NCBI GenBank assembly: GCA_963764195.1
Contig: CAVXRG010000007.1
Location: 124,001-188,000 of the forward strand
Direction of reading: 5' to 3'
Source of the DNA: JBDSSS01 sp963764195
Lineage (GTDB): Bacteria; Actinomycetota; Actinomycetes; Actinomycetales; Dermatophilaceae
DNA: 64,000 nucleotides
The position numbers were made by a program, and so were the translations under genes. The notes under the pieces are model-generated. The model was not told the origin of the DNA and searched no databases. It saw nothing but the letters and a program-made list of their open reading frames with translations. Shown here piece by piece: positions 1-7,764 of the stretch. Positions within the stretch are counted from its first letter, which is position 1. Each line of letters begins with the position of its first letter.

Positions 1-93
1 CAGCACACACGGGGACGCGAACGACACGAAGCCGGCCGCGAGGGCGACCGCGGCGGCGACGACGAGCGATCCGGTGGCGAGGTCGGCGCTCAC
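1..93 (-). CDS. ccdA: Cytochrome c biogenesis protein CcdA, N-terminal part (runs off left edge)
   Basis: The last 93 bases read leftward give 31 residues starting at a GTG: a short cytoplasmic lead, a hydrophobic helix, then the motif FVSFASPCVL. That Ser-x-x-Ser-Pro-Cys segment ends the first membrane helix of CcdA/DsbD-type proteins, and its cysteine carries electrons across the membrane. The start lies 4 bases after the stop of the TlpA-like thioredoxin gene, so the two are co-transcribed. CcdA passes reducing power from cytoplasmic thioredoxin to the extracytoplasmic thioredoxin, which keeps apocytochrome c cysteines reduced. ResB and ResC would be expected further left; that is inference. 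Confidence 0.85.
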   Translation of the reverse strand, partial: MSADLATGSLVVAAAVALAAGFVSFASPCVL

Positions 94-97
94 CCGG

Positions 98-712
98 TCA
101 GGCCTTCTCGGCGAGGACGTCGTCGATGAGGCCGAGGAGGGTCGAGCTCGAGACCGGGCCGGAGACGCGTGCCGCGATCCGTCCCGCCTGGTCGAGCACG
201 ATCGTCGTCGGCGTGGCCGACGCCTTGCCCTGCAGGGCGAGGATCGGGACCCCGCCCTCGTAGGCGAGGGACGGGTAGGTCACACCTTGGGCCTTGAGGA
301 AGGCGAGACCCGTCTCGGGGCTCTCGAGCTTGTCCATCCCGATGAACTGCACCGGGAGCTTCGTGGCCTGCACCTTCTCCCACGCCTTCTGCAGGTCGGG
401 GGTCTCGGCGATGCACGGCGGGCACCACGAGCCCCAGACGTTGATGACGAGGACCGTGTCCTCGAGCCCCTTCATCGACCACGGCTCGCCCTCGAGCGTC
501 GTGCCGAGGATGGTGACGGGCTCACCGCGCTGGTCGACGGCGAGCTGCTCGATCGAGCCGTCGCCGGCGACGTAGCCCTTGCGGTCACCGGCCTTGGCCT
601 GCTCGGCGACGGAGTTGGTGTCGTTGCCGCACGCCGCGGTGACCGTCACCAGGCCACCGGCCAGCGCGACGGCCCCCCAGCGGAGGGCGGTGCGGCGGGT
701 CGGGTCGACCAT
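98..712 (-). CDS. TlpA/ResA-like extracytoplasmic thioredoxin
   Basis: A 204-residue membrane-anchored thiol-disulfide oxidoreductase. The N-terminus has twin arginines (TRRTALRW) and a hydrophobic stretch ending TAAC at Cys28, which suggests a Tat-exported lipoprotein. The redox motif WCPPC is at residues 96-100 inside GSWCPPCIAETP, and the cis-Pro segment ATPTT follows near residue 170. This is the pattern of ResA/TlpA proteins that reduce apocytochrome c heme-binding cysteines. The ATG start overlaps the TGA of the upstream phosphatase gene (ATGA), and the downstream neighbour is ccdA. The longer open frame upstream of this ATG lies antisense-like within the phosphatase gene and is not used. 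Confidence 0.9.
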   Translation of the reverse strand: MVDPTRRTALRWGAVALAGGLVTVTAACGNDTNSVAEQAKAGDRKGYVAGDGSIEQLAVDQRGEPVTILGTTLEGEPWSMKGLEDTVLVINVWGSWCPPCIAETPDLQKAWEKVQATKLPVQFIGMDKLESPETGLAFLKAQGVTYPSLAYEGGVPILALQGKASATPTTIVLDQAGRIAARVSGPVSSSTLLGLIDDVLAEKA

Positions 713-1383
713 CAGGCGCCCACGCTCTTGGACGCGCGGGCGAGCAGGGCGGCGGCCGGCTCGGAGTAGGCCACCGAGGTCAGCTCGGCGCCCTCGAAGG
801 TGAGCGAGGTGAGCGAGGCGAGGGTGCACTCGCGGCGCCTCGGGTCGTGCCAGAGCCGGCGCTGCTCGAGCTTGTTGCGTGCGGTCCACACCGGCAGCTG
901 GTGCGAGACGATGACCGCCTCGTGACCCTCCGCGGCGGTCCGCGCGTCGTCGACGGCGACGAGCATCCGCGCGGCGATGTGGTCGTAGGGCTCGCCCCAC
1001 GAGGGCAGCATCGGGTTGGCGAGCCGCGACCAGCTGCGGGGGTGGAGCAGGTCCTTCGTGCCCACCGAGCGACCCTCGAACCAGTTCTCCGACTCGATGA
1101 CCCGCTCGTCCGTCTCGACGGTGAGCCCGTGAGCCCGCGCGATCGGCTCGGCTGTCTCCTGAGCCCGGTCCAGCGGGGAGGCGACGACGTGGGTGATGTC
1201 GTTGGCCGCGAGGTGGCGCGCGACGACCTGGGCCATCTCGCGCCCGAGCTCGGACAGGTGGAAGCCCGGTAGGCGCCCGTAGAGGACCCCCGTCGGGTTG
1301 TGGACCTCGCCGTGCCGCATGAGGTGCACGACGGTGCGCGTCGGGGCCTGCGCGGAGGCGGCGGGTGACGGCTGGTCGGTCAT
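712..1383 (-). CDS. Histidine phosphatase family protein
   Basis: A 223-residue protein of the phosphoglycerate mutase-like branch. The phosphohistidine motif LMRHGEVHN is at residues 21-29, and the later basic and histidine motifs (SPLDRAQETA, VIVSHQLPVW) are intact. Members remove phosphate from small molecules; the substrate cannot be told from the sequence. I chose the ATG at 1383 because the family homology begins soon after it; a GTG at 1416 would add 11 residues. It heads the short operon with the TlpA-like thioredoxin and CcdA, a gene order often seen in actinobacterial cytochrome c maturation loci. Confidence 0.85.
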   Translation of the reverse strand: MTDQPSPAASAQAPTRTVVHLMRHGEVHNPTGVLYGRLPGFHLSELGREMAQVVARHLAANDITHVVASPLDRAQETAEPIARAHGLTVETDERVIESENWFEGRSVGTKDLLHPRSWSRLANPMLPSWGEPYDHIAARMLVAVDDARTAAEGHEAVIVSHQLPVWTARNKLEQRRLWHDPRRRECTLASLTSLTFEGAELTSVAYSEPAAALLARASKSVGA

Positions 1384-1549
1384 GGGCCCCAGTGTCTCAA
1401 ACGCGCTGCCGTCCACCCAATCCGCTCCCCCGGTGTCGAGCCTTCCCGGGCGCGTCCACGTCTGGGTCGAGAGCGTGTCGGGAGCGGGCTGGGAGCGGGC
1501 TGGGGACTGTGGCGCGGGACCGGGTCGCGGCCGGCCGGCCGTGACGTCC

Positions 1550-1555
1550 TAGGCT
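1550..1555 (+). promoter_or_regulatory. -10-like box for leaderless rhtB-type gene
   Basis: TAGGCT ends 6 bases before the GTG at 1562. That spacing places the transcription start on the start codon. No Shine-Dalgarno sequence is visible. Confidence 0.5.
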
Positions 1556-1561
1556 CCCCTC

Positions 1562-2194
1562 GTGTCGTGGTCCCTCTGGCTGACCCTCGTCGTCACCGGG
1601 GTCCTCATCTCGCTCACGCCCGGGGCGGGCGCCGTCAACACGATGACGAACTCGATCACCGCGGGCTGGCGCCGGTCGATCTGGGGCGTCGCCGGACAAC
1701 AGGTCGCCCTCGTCCTGCACCTGGCTGTCGTCGCCGCCGGTCTCGGCGTCCTCGTGGCCCGCTCACCGATCGCCTTCAGCCTGATCCGGTATGCCGGAGC
1801 CGCCTACCTCGTCTACCTCGGCGTCCGCCAGCTGCGCGCCGGACCCGACCCGTCCGATCCGGAGCCGCGACGCGAGGTGCCGGACCGACCCGAGCCGGCG
1901 TGGTCGATGGCGAGGCGGGGGCTGCTCGTCAACCTCACCAACCCCAAGGCGGTCGTGTTCTTCCTCGCCTTCACCCCGCAGTTCATCCGGGCGGACCGGC
2001 CGCTGCTGACCCAGTACCTCGTCCTCGGCGCGACGATCATGGTCATCGACGTCATCGTCATGTGGTTCGTCTTCGCGGCCGCCGCCGGCGGCCTGGCCCG
2101 GCTCACGCGCAGCCCGCGGGGTCAGCGCGCGATGGGCCGCGTGTTCGGCTGCCTCTTCGTCGGGGTGGGCGTCCTGCTGGCCGTCGCCCACTGA
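1562..2194 (+). CDS. LysE/RhtB family amino-acid exporter
   Basis: A 210-residue integral membrane protein with about six hydrophobic helices. It has the family N-terminal signature, a Gly/Pro-rich first helix ending LTPGAGAVNTMTNS, and a central NLTNPKAVVFFLAF segment. Family members export amino acids or related metabolites using the proton gradient; the substrate is not predictable. The GTG start is close behind a TAGGCT box. The gene stands alone and converges on hemL, with 43 bases between the two stops. Confidence 0.9.
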   Translation: MSWSLWLTLVVTGVLISLTPGAGAVNTMTNSITAGWRRSIWGVAGQQVALVLHLAVVAAGLGVLVARSPIAFSLIRYAGAAYLVYLGVRQLRAGPDPSDPEPRREVPDRPEPAWSMARRGLLVNLTNPKAVVFFLAFTPQFIRADRPLLTQYLVLGATIMVIDVIVMWFVFAAAAGGLARLTRSPRGQRAMGRVFGCLFVGVGVLLAVAH

Positions 2195-2237
2195 GCCGCG
2201 TCCACGAAGGGGAGACGACTGACCACGGAGGGGACGC

Positions 2238-3578
2238 TCAGGCGTCCGGCTGCGCGGCGGCCCGGGCGGCGGCCGGCAGGGCCCGCAGCACGTGGTCGAC
2301 GGCGTCGTCGTCGTGGGCGGCCGACACGAACCACGACTCGAACGCGCTCGGCGGGAGGTGGACGCCCTGGTCGAGCATCGAGTGGAAGAAGCGGCGGAAG
2401 GCGTCGGTGTCCTGGTCACGGGCCTCGTCGTAGTCCGTCACCGCCCCGTCCCGGAAGAAGACGGAGAACATCGAGCCGGCCCACTGGACGGTGTGCGGAA
2501 CCGACGCCGCCGACAGGGCCGCGGAGGCGCCCTCGGCGATCGCCGTGCTGACGACACCGAGGCGGTCGTAGACCTCGGGGGTGCAGCCGCGGAGCGTGGC
2601 CAGGCCGGCCGCCGAGGCGACCGGGTTCCCCGAGAGCGTGCCGGCCTGGTAGACGGGCCCCTGGGGCGCGAGCAGGGCCATGACGTCGGCGCGGCCGCCG
2701 AAGGCCGCGGTCGGGAAGCCGCCCCCCATCACCTTGCCGAAGGTGAACAGGTCGGGGGCCCCGCCGGCATACGGTCCCTCGAGGCCGTACCAGCCCGAGG
2801 GCGAGCAGCGGAAGCCGGTCATCACCTCGTCGGAGACGAGCAGGGCCCCGTGCGCGGCGGTGATCCGGCGCAGCCCCTCGGTGAAACCGGGGGCGGGCGG
2901 CACGACACCCATGTTGCCGGCGGCGGCCTCGGTGATGACCGCCGCGATGGTGTCGCCACGCTCGGCGAAAGCGGCCTCGACGGCGGCGAGGTCGTTGTAG
3001 GGCAGCACGATCGTCTCGGCCGCGCTCGACCGGGGCACACCCGCGGAGTCGGGCAGCGCGAAGGTGGCCAGGCCCGATCCGGCCGAGGCGAGCAGCGCGT
3101 CGACGTGCCCGTGGTAGCACCCGGAGAACTTGACGATGACGTCGCGGCCGGTGAAGCCGCGGGCCAGCCGGATCGCCGACATCGTCGCCTCCGTCCCCGA
3201 GTTGACGAGGCGCACCTGCTCGACCGGCTCGACCCGGGCGACGAGCTCCTCCGCGAGGAGCACCTCGTTCTCCGAGGGCGTGCCGAAGGAGAAGCCCTTC
3301 GCGGCCGCCGTCGTGACCGCCTCGAGGACGGCGGGGTGGGCATGGCCGAGGATCATCGGCCCCCACGAGCAGATGAGGTCGACGTAGCGCGTCCCGTCGG
3401 CGTCGGTCAGCCACGGCCCCGAGCCGCTCGCCATGAAGCGGGGGGTGCCGCCGACGGCCCGGAAGGCGCGCACCGGCGAGTTCACCCCACCGGGGATGAC
3501 GGCGCCCGCGCGGGCCAGCAGGGCCGCCGAGGCCGGGGCATCGTTCGGGGTGGTCACGGTGACAGACGAGGAGCTCAT
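2238..3578 (-). CDS. hemL: Glutamate-1-semialdehyde 2,1-aminomutase
   Basis: A 446-residue PLP enzyme that turns glutamate-1-semialdehyde into 5-aminolevulinate, the second step of the C5 heme route. Visible landmarks are PGGVNSPVRAF near residue 30, NSGTEATMSAIRLAR (127-141), the cofactor aspartate in SDEVMTGF (about 250) and the Schiff-base lysine Lys282 in FTFGKVMGGGFP. The length is typical. It is separated from the rex-hem operon by a MarR-type gene but reads in the same direction, so it may be transcribed on its own. The start at 3578 is preceded by GAGACT six bases upstream, a weak leaderless-type box. Confidence 0.96.
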   Translation of the reverse strand: MSSSSVTVTTPNDAPASAALLARAGAVIPGGVNSPVRAFRAVGGTPRFMASGSGPWLTDADGTRYVDLICSWGPMILGHAHPAVLEAVTTAAAKGFSFGTPSENEVLLAEELVARVEPVEQVRLVNSGTEATMSAIRLARGFTGRDVIVKFSGCYHGHVDALLASAGSGLATFALPDSAGVPRSSAAETIVLPYNDLAAVEAAFAERGDTIAAVITEAAAGNMGVVPPAPGFTEGLRRITAAHGALLVSDEVMTGFRCSPSGWYGLEGPYAGGAPDLFTFGKVMGGGFPTAAFGGRADVMALLAPQGPVYQAGTLSGNPVASAAGLATLRGCTPEVYDRLGVVSTAIAEGASAALSAASVPHTVQWAGSMFSVFFRDGAVTDYDEARDQDTDAFRRFFHSMLDQGVHLPPSAFESWFVSAAHDDDAVDHVLRALPAAARAAAQPDA

Positions 3579-3618
3579 CCCCCCAGTCTCCCCCAGTCCC
3601 GGGGCGAACCGGGCGCCG

Positions 3619-3628
3619 GTATGCCGCT
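3619..3628 (+). repeat. GTATGCCGCT dispersed word, copy 1
   Basis: Exact copy between the hemL start and the marR stop. See the finding on this word. Confidence 0.7.
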
Positions 3629-3631
3629 GGG

Positions 3632-4120
3632 TCAGTGACCGCTGAGGCCGTCGGGGTCGAGGTGGTCGCGGACGATCGCCATCGCCTCACCGAGAGCGGC
3701 GAACTGCTCGGGCGTCATCACGTCGACGATGTGCTCGCGGACACTGCGGACGTGAGCCCGCGAGAGCCCCTCGATCTCCGCCAGCCCGCCCGGGGTGAGC
3801 ACGAGCTCGACGCCGCGCCCGTCGTCGGCGCACGGCTCGCGCACCACCCAGGTGCGCTGCTCGAGCCGCTTGGCAGTGTGGGTGAGGCGGCTGCGCGACT
3901 GGACGACCATCGCCGCCAGCTCGGACATCCGCAGGCGGTGCGACGCGCTCTCCGAGAGCATGGAGAGGATCTCGTACTCGCTCAGCTGGAGGCCGGACTC
4001 GTGGAGGGCCTCATCCAGCGCCCGCTCCAGCAACCGGGTCCCACGAAGGACCGCACGCCACGACGCCTGCTCCGAGTCGGTCAGCCAGCGAGCGTCGTCC
4101 CCTGACGACTTTTCGGTCAT
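3632..4120 (-). CDS. MarR family transcriptional regulator
   Basis: A 162-residue winged-helix protein. Residues 40-110 carry the MarR core: LSEYEILSMLSES, the recognition helix MSELAAMVVQSRSRLTHTAKRLEQ, and the wing VVREPCADDGRGVELVLT. The ATG at 4120 has an excellent AGGAGG five bases upstream, which decides the start over the GTG at 4126. A small inverted repeat (CACCT-n4-AGGTG, 4124-4137) overlaps this ribosome site and could be an autoregulatory site. The ligand and targets are unknown; its place between hemB and hemL does not show that it controls heme genes. Confidence 0.88.
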   Translation of the reverse strand: MTEKSSGDDARWLTDSEQASWRAVLRGTRLLERALDEALHESGLQLSEYEILSMLSESASHRLRMSELAAMVVQSRSRLTHTAKRLEQRTWVVREPCADDGRGVELVLTPGGLAEIEGLSRAHVRSVREHIVDVMTPEQFAALGEAMAIVRDHLDPDGLSGH

Positions 4121-4155
4121 GCGCACCTCCTCAGGTGGACCAAGGGTAATGGGGA

Positions 4156-5121
4156 TCAGCCGAGCCAGTCGGGCACGTCGAGGGCGTAGTACGTGAGGAC
4201 GACCTGCGCGCCGGCCCGACGGATGCTCGTCAGGGCCTCGAGGGCGGCGCCGCGGCGGTCGATCCAGCCCCGCTCGGCCGCAGCCTCGATCATCGAGTAC
4301 TCCCCCGACACCTGGTAGGCGGCGACGGGGACCGTGGCGCGCTCCGCGGCGGCGGCGACGACGTCGAGGTAGGACATCGCCGGCTTGACCATGACCATGT
4401 CGGCGCCCTCGGCGAGGTCGAGGTCGATCTCGCGGAGCGACTCGACGACGTTGGCCGGGTCCTGCTGGTAGGTGCGGCGGTCGCCGACGAGGCTCGACTG
4501 GACGGCCTCGCGGAACGGCCCGTAGAACGCGGAGGCGTACTTGGCGGCATACGCGAGGATGACCGTCTCCTCGAAGCCGGCCGCGTCCAGACCGGCCCGG
4601 ATGACGGCGACCTGACCGTCCATCATGCCGGAGGGTCCGACCACATGGGCGCCCGAACGCGCCTGTGCCACAGCCATGTCAGCGTAGATCTCATTGGTCG
4701 CGTCGTTGTCGACCCGACCGCGCCCGTCGAGCACGCCGCAGTGGCCATGGTCGGTGAACTCGTCGAGGCAGGTGTCGGCCATCACGACGAGGTCGTCCCC
4801 GACCGCGTCGCGCACGGCCCGCAGGCCGACGTTGAGGATGCCGTGCTCGGCGACGGCCCCGGAGCCGGTGGCGTCCTTGGCCTCGGGCACACCGAAGAGC
4901 ATGATGCCGCCGACCCCGGCCGAGACCGCCCGGCGAGCAGTCTCGACGAGGGAGTCGAGGTCGTGGTGCAGGACCCCGGGCATGCTCGAGATCGGCCGGG
5001 GGCCGTCGATCCCCTCGGCGACGAAGACCGGCAGGACGAGGTCCTTGGGGTGGAGCCGGGTCTCGGCCACCATGGCCCGCAGCGCCGGGTTCTGCCGAAG
5101 CCGGCGGGGACGGTCGATCAC
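4156..5121 (-). CDS. hemB: Porphobilinogen synthase (delta-aminolevulinic acid dehydratase)
   Basis: A 321-residue cytoplasmic enzyme that condenses two 5-aminolevulinates to porphobilinogen. The two active-site lysines are in AAKYASAFYGPF and MVMVKPAMSYLD, and the metal-binding region DTCLDEFTDHGHCG is present. I chose the GTG at 5121 because the family pattern RPRRLRQNPALRAMV begins immediately after it; the open frame runs 60 codons further but that part reads as non-protein. It is the last gene of the rex-hemA-hemC-cobA/hemD-hemB operon, starting 46 bases after the stop of the upstream gene. Confidence 0.95.
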   Translation of the reverse strand: MIDRPRRLRQNPALRAMVAETRLHPKDLVLPVFVAEGIDGPRPISSMPGVLHHDLDSLVETARRAVSAGVGGIMLFGVPEAKDATGSGAVAEHGILNVGLRAVRDAVGDDLVVMADTCLDEFTDHGHCGVLDGRGRVDNDATNEIYADMAVAQARSGAHVVGPSGMMDGQVAVIRAGLDAAGFEETVILAYAAKYASAFYGPFREAVQSSLVGDRRTYQQDPANVVESLREIDLDLAEGADMVMVKPAMSYLDVVAAAAERATVPVAAYQVSGEYSMIEAAAERGWIDRRGAALEALTSIRRAGAQVVLTYYALDVPDWLG

Positions 5122-5167
5122 GGGGTGGTTCCGATCTCTGGCAGGGCGGTGCGGGAGGTGGCGGCGC

Positions 5168-6817
5168 TCATCGCGCCCGGCGCCGTGAGGCCGGCCGCTG
5201 GTCGCTCGGCCGCTGGACGGGGCTGCCCGCCTCGGCCGCCGCGACGGCGAGGCCGACGCCGTGCCCGGCGAGGGCGTCGACGAGGCTGATGGCCGAGGCC
5301 TCACCTGCGAGGACGTCGACCCGCAGGCCGTGCTCCTGGGCGGTCTTGGCCGTGGCCGGTCCGATGCAGGCCACGACGGTCGCCGGGTGCGGCTTGCCGG
5401 CGATCCCGACGAGGTTGCGCACCGTGGAGCTCGAGGTGAAGACGACGGCGTCGTAGTCGCCGCCCTTGATCGCGTCGCGGACCGCGGCGGCCGGGGGCGC
5501 GGCGCGCACCGTGCGGTAGGCGGTCACGTCGTCGACCTCCCAGCCCATGTCACGCAGACCGGCGACGAGGGTCTCGGTGGCGATGTCCGCCCGCGGCAGC
5601 AGGACGCGGTTGATCGGGTCGAGCAGCTCGTCGAAGTCGGGCCAGACCTCGAGCAGACCGGCGGCCGACTGCTCCCCCGCCGGGACGAGGTCGGGGTTGA
5701 TGCCCCAGTCCCGCAGGGCCTGGGCCGTGACACCGCCGACGGCGGCGATCTTGAGGCCGGCGAAGGCCCGGGCGTCGAGGCCGAGGTCCTCGAAGCGCTC
5801 ACGGACCGCGCGCACGGCGTTGGTCGAGGTGAAGCCGATCCACTCGTAACGGCCGGTGACGAGGCCGCGCACGGCCTTGTCCATCTGCTGCGGCGTGCGG
5901 GGCGGCTCGACGGAGATCGTCGGCACGACGTCGGCGGTGGCGCCGTAGGCAGCGAGTCGGTCGATCATCGGGCCGGCCTGCGCCTGGGTGCGCGGGACGA
6001 GGACGCGCCACCCGAAGAGCGGCTTCGTCTCGAACCACGCGAACTCCTCACGGAGCGCGACGTTCGGGGAGATGACGGCGAGCGAGATCTCGGAGGCGTC
6101 AGGCCCGCCGAACGCCTGCTCGACGGCGTCGAGGGTCGTCGAGACGGAGGTCTGCCCCACCGTGGTGCCACGGCGGCAGAGCACGACGAGCGACTCCGCC
6201 GCACGCCCGGCAGCGAGCAGCCCGCGCAGTCCGGCGCGGATGCCGTCCGCCGAGCCGACGAGCACGACGGAGTCCTCGTCGGCGGTGTAGTGGCCGTAGT
6301 CGGTCCCGCTCCTGCCGGTGCTCACGACGTGGAGCGCCGAGGTGCCCTTCGTCGTGAGGGGCACACCGGCATACGTCGGGGTGGCCGTGACGGCCGAGAC
6401 ACCGGGGACGACATCGAAGGACAGACCGGCCTTGCGGCAGGCGCGGACCTCCTCGACGAGGCCGCCGAAGGTGGCGGGGTCACCGTCGAGGAGACGCACG
6501 ACGAGCCCCCCGGCGGTGACCGACTTGGCCGCCCGGACGACGAGCTTGGCGCGGACCGCCTGGGTGAGCTCCTGGCCCTGCTCCCCGTGGCCCGCGTCGA
6601 TGACCTCGACGTCGGGGCGGGCGTGGCGCCGGACCTCGGCCTCCGTGGTGAGGCGGTCGAGGATGACGACGTCGGCCGCCGCGAGCAGCTCCCGGCCGCG
6701 GACGGTGAGCAGGCCGGGGTCACCGGGCCCGGCACCGACGAAGGCGACCCGGGCGGGCGTCGTCGGGACCGTGGGGGTCGACACCGTCTGCTCCGACGGC
6801 TGGCGAGAACGAGTCAC
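5168..6817 (-). CDS. hemD: Fused CobA-type methyltransferase / uroporphyrinogen-III synthase
   Basis: A 549-residue fusion. Residues 20-270 resemble uroporphyrinogen-III C-methyltransferase (VAFVGAGPGDPGLLTVRG); residues 280-520 are a HemD synthase that closes the tetrapyrrole ring. In the first half the usual GGDPFVFG and PLTHR motifs read DGDPATFG and PLTTK, so methylation to precorrin-2 is uncertain. The HemD half looks intact. The GTG start overlaps the hemC stop (GTGA), so translation is coupled. The C-terminal tail after about residue 525 is basic and low complexity. Such fusions are common in actinobacterial heme operons. Confidence 0.9.
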   Translation of the reverse strand: MTRSRQPSEQTVSTPTVPTTPARVAFVGAGPGDPGLLTVRGRELLAAADVVILDRLTTEAEVRRHARPDVEVIDAGHGEQGQELTQAVRAKLVVRAAKSVTAGGLVVRLLDGDPATFGGLVEEVRACRKAGLSFDVVPGVSAVTATPTYAGVPLTTKGTSALHVVSTGRSGTDYGHYTADEDSVVLVGSADGIRAGLRGLLAAGRAAESLVVLCRRGTTVGQTSVSTTLDAVEQAFGGPDASEISLAVISPNVALREEFAWFETKPLFGWRVLVPRTQAQAGPMIDRLAAYGATADVVPTISVEPPRTPQQMDKAVRGLVTGRYEWIGFTSTNAVRAVRERFEDLGLDARAFAGLKIAAVGGVTAQALRDWGINPDLVPAGEQSAAGLLEVWPDFDELLDPINRVLLPRADIATETLVAGLRDMGWEVDDVTAYRTVRAAPPAAAVRDAIKGGDYDAVVFTSSSTVRNLVGIAGKPHPATVVACIGPATAKTAQEHGLRVDVLAGEASAISLVDALAGHGVGLAVAAAEAGSPVQRPSDQRPASRRRAR

Positions 6818-7764
6818 GAGACATGCTCCGAGGGTTCGGGGGCGGGAGTGGGCGGGGTTTCGAGGTCGGCGGCGCCGTCCTCGAGCAGGATCCGGGCGAG
6901 TCGCTCGCCCAGGGCATGGGGGTGGGTGAAGGGTCCGACGAGAGAACGACGCAGCTCGAGCGTGCCGTCCTCCGACCCGGCGAAGGCCCGGAGGGACAGC
7001 TCGAGCCCGTCCTCACCCTCGACGACCTCGGCGAGCGCTCCGACGGGGGCCGTGCAGCCCGCCTCGAGGGTGGCGAGGAGGGACCGTTCGGCCTCGACGC
7101 ACGCGCGGGTGTCGCTGTCGTCGAGGGGTGCGACGGCCTCACGGACGTCATCCCGGTCGGAACGGCACTCGATCGCCAGGGCCCCCTGCCCTGCGGCCGG
7201 GAGGACCTGGATCGGGTCGAGCACCTCGGTGACGTCGCCGAGCCGTCCGAGTCGGGCGAGCCCGGCCCGGGCGAGGACGACGGCGTCGACCGATCCGGAG
7301 GTCACATACCCGATCCTGCTGCCGACGTTGCCGCGGATCGGGCGGATCACGAGACCGAGGCCGAGCGCCCCGAGCTGGGCGGCCCGGCGGGGCGATCCGG
7401 TGCCGACGACGGAGCCGGGAGGAAGCTCCCCCAGAGTCAGTCCGTCGCGGGCCACGAGCACGTCCCGGCTGTCCTCACGGACGGGGACCGCCGCGACGAC
7501 GAGGTCGGGCGCGGGAGCGGTGGGCAGGTCCTTGAGCGAGTGGACGGCGACGTCGATGCGGCCGTCGCGCAGGGCCGTCCGGATCGCCGAGGCGAAGACA
7601 CCGGTGCCCCCGATCGTCGTGAGCAGCTCGGCGGACACGTCGCCCTCGGTCGTGATCTCGACGAGCTCGACGTCATGGCCGAGCGCGCGCAGGCGGTCGG
7701 CCACCCAGCCGGACTGGGTCGTGGCGAGGGCCGAGCGGCGGGTCCCGAGGCGCAGCGTGGTCAT
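6814..7764 (-). CDS. hemC: Hydroxymethylbilane synthase (porphobilinogen deaminase)
   Basis: A 316-residue enzyme that polymerises four porphobilinogens into hydroxymethylbilane on its own dipyrromethane cofactor. The N-terminal LGTRRSALATTQSGWVADRL, the substrate-binding segments GVFASAIRTALRDGRIDVAVHSLKDLP and the cofactor cysteine in LEAGCTAPVGALAEV are all present. The ATG start overlaps the hemA stop by 4 bases and its own stop overlaps the next start. An extension of about 15 residues at the C-terminus is Pro/Glu-rich. Confidence 0.96.
   Translation of the reverse strand: MTTLRLGTRRSALATTQSGWVADRLRALGHDVELVEITTEGDVSAELLTTIGGTGVFASAIRTALRDGRIDVAVHSLKDLPTAPAPDLVVAAVPVREDSRDVLVARDGLTLGELPPGSVVGTGSPRRAAQLGALGLGLVIRPIRGNVGSRIGYVTSGSVDAVVLARAGLARLGRLGDVTEVLDPIQVLPAAGQGALAIECRSDRDDVREAVAPLDDSDTRACVEAERSLLATLEAGCTAPVGALAEVVEGEDGLELSLRAFAGSEDGTLELRRSLVGPFTHPHALGERLARILLEDGAADLETPPTPAPEPSEHVS

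Noticed and set aside
2292..3638. 448-codon frame antisense to hemL
   Set aside because: The same shadow pattern; hemL motifs are complete.
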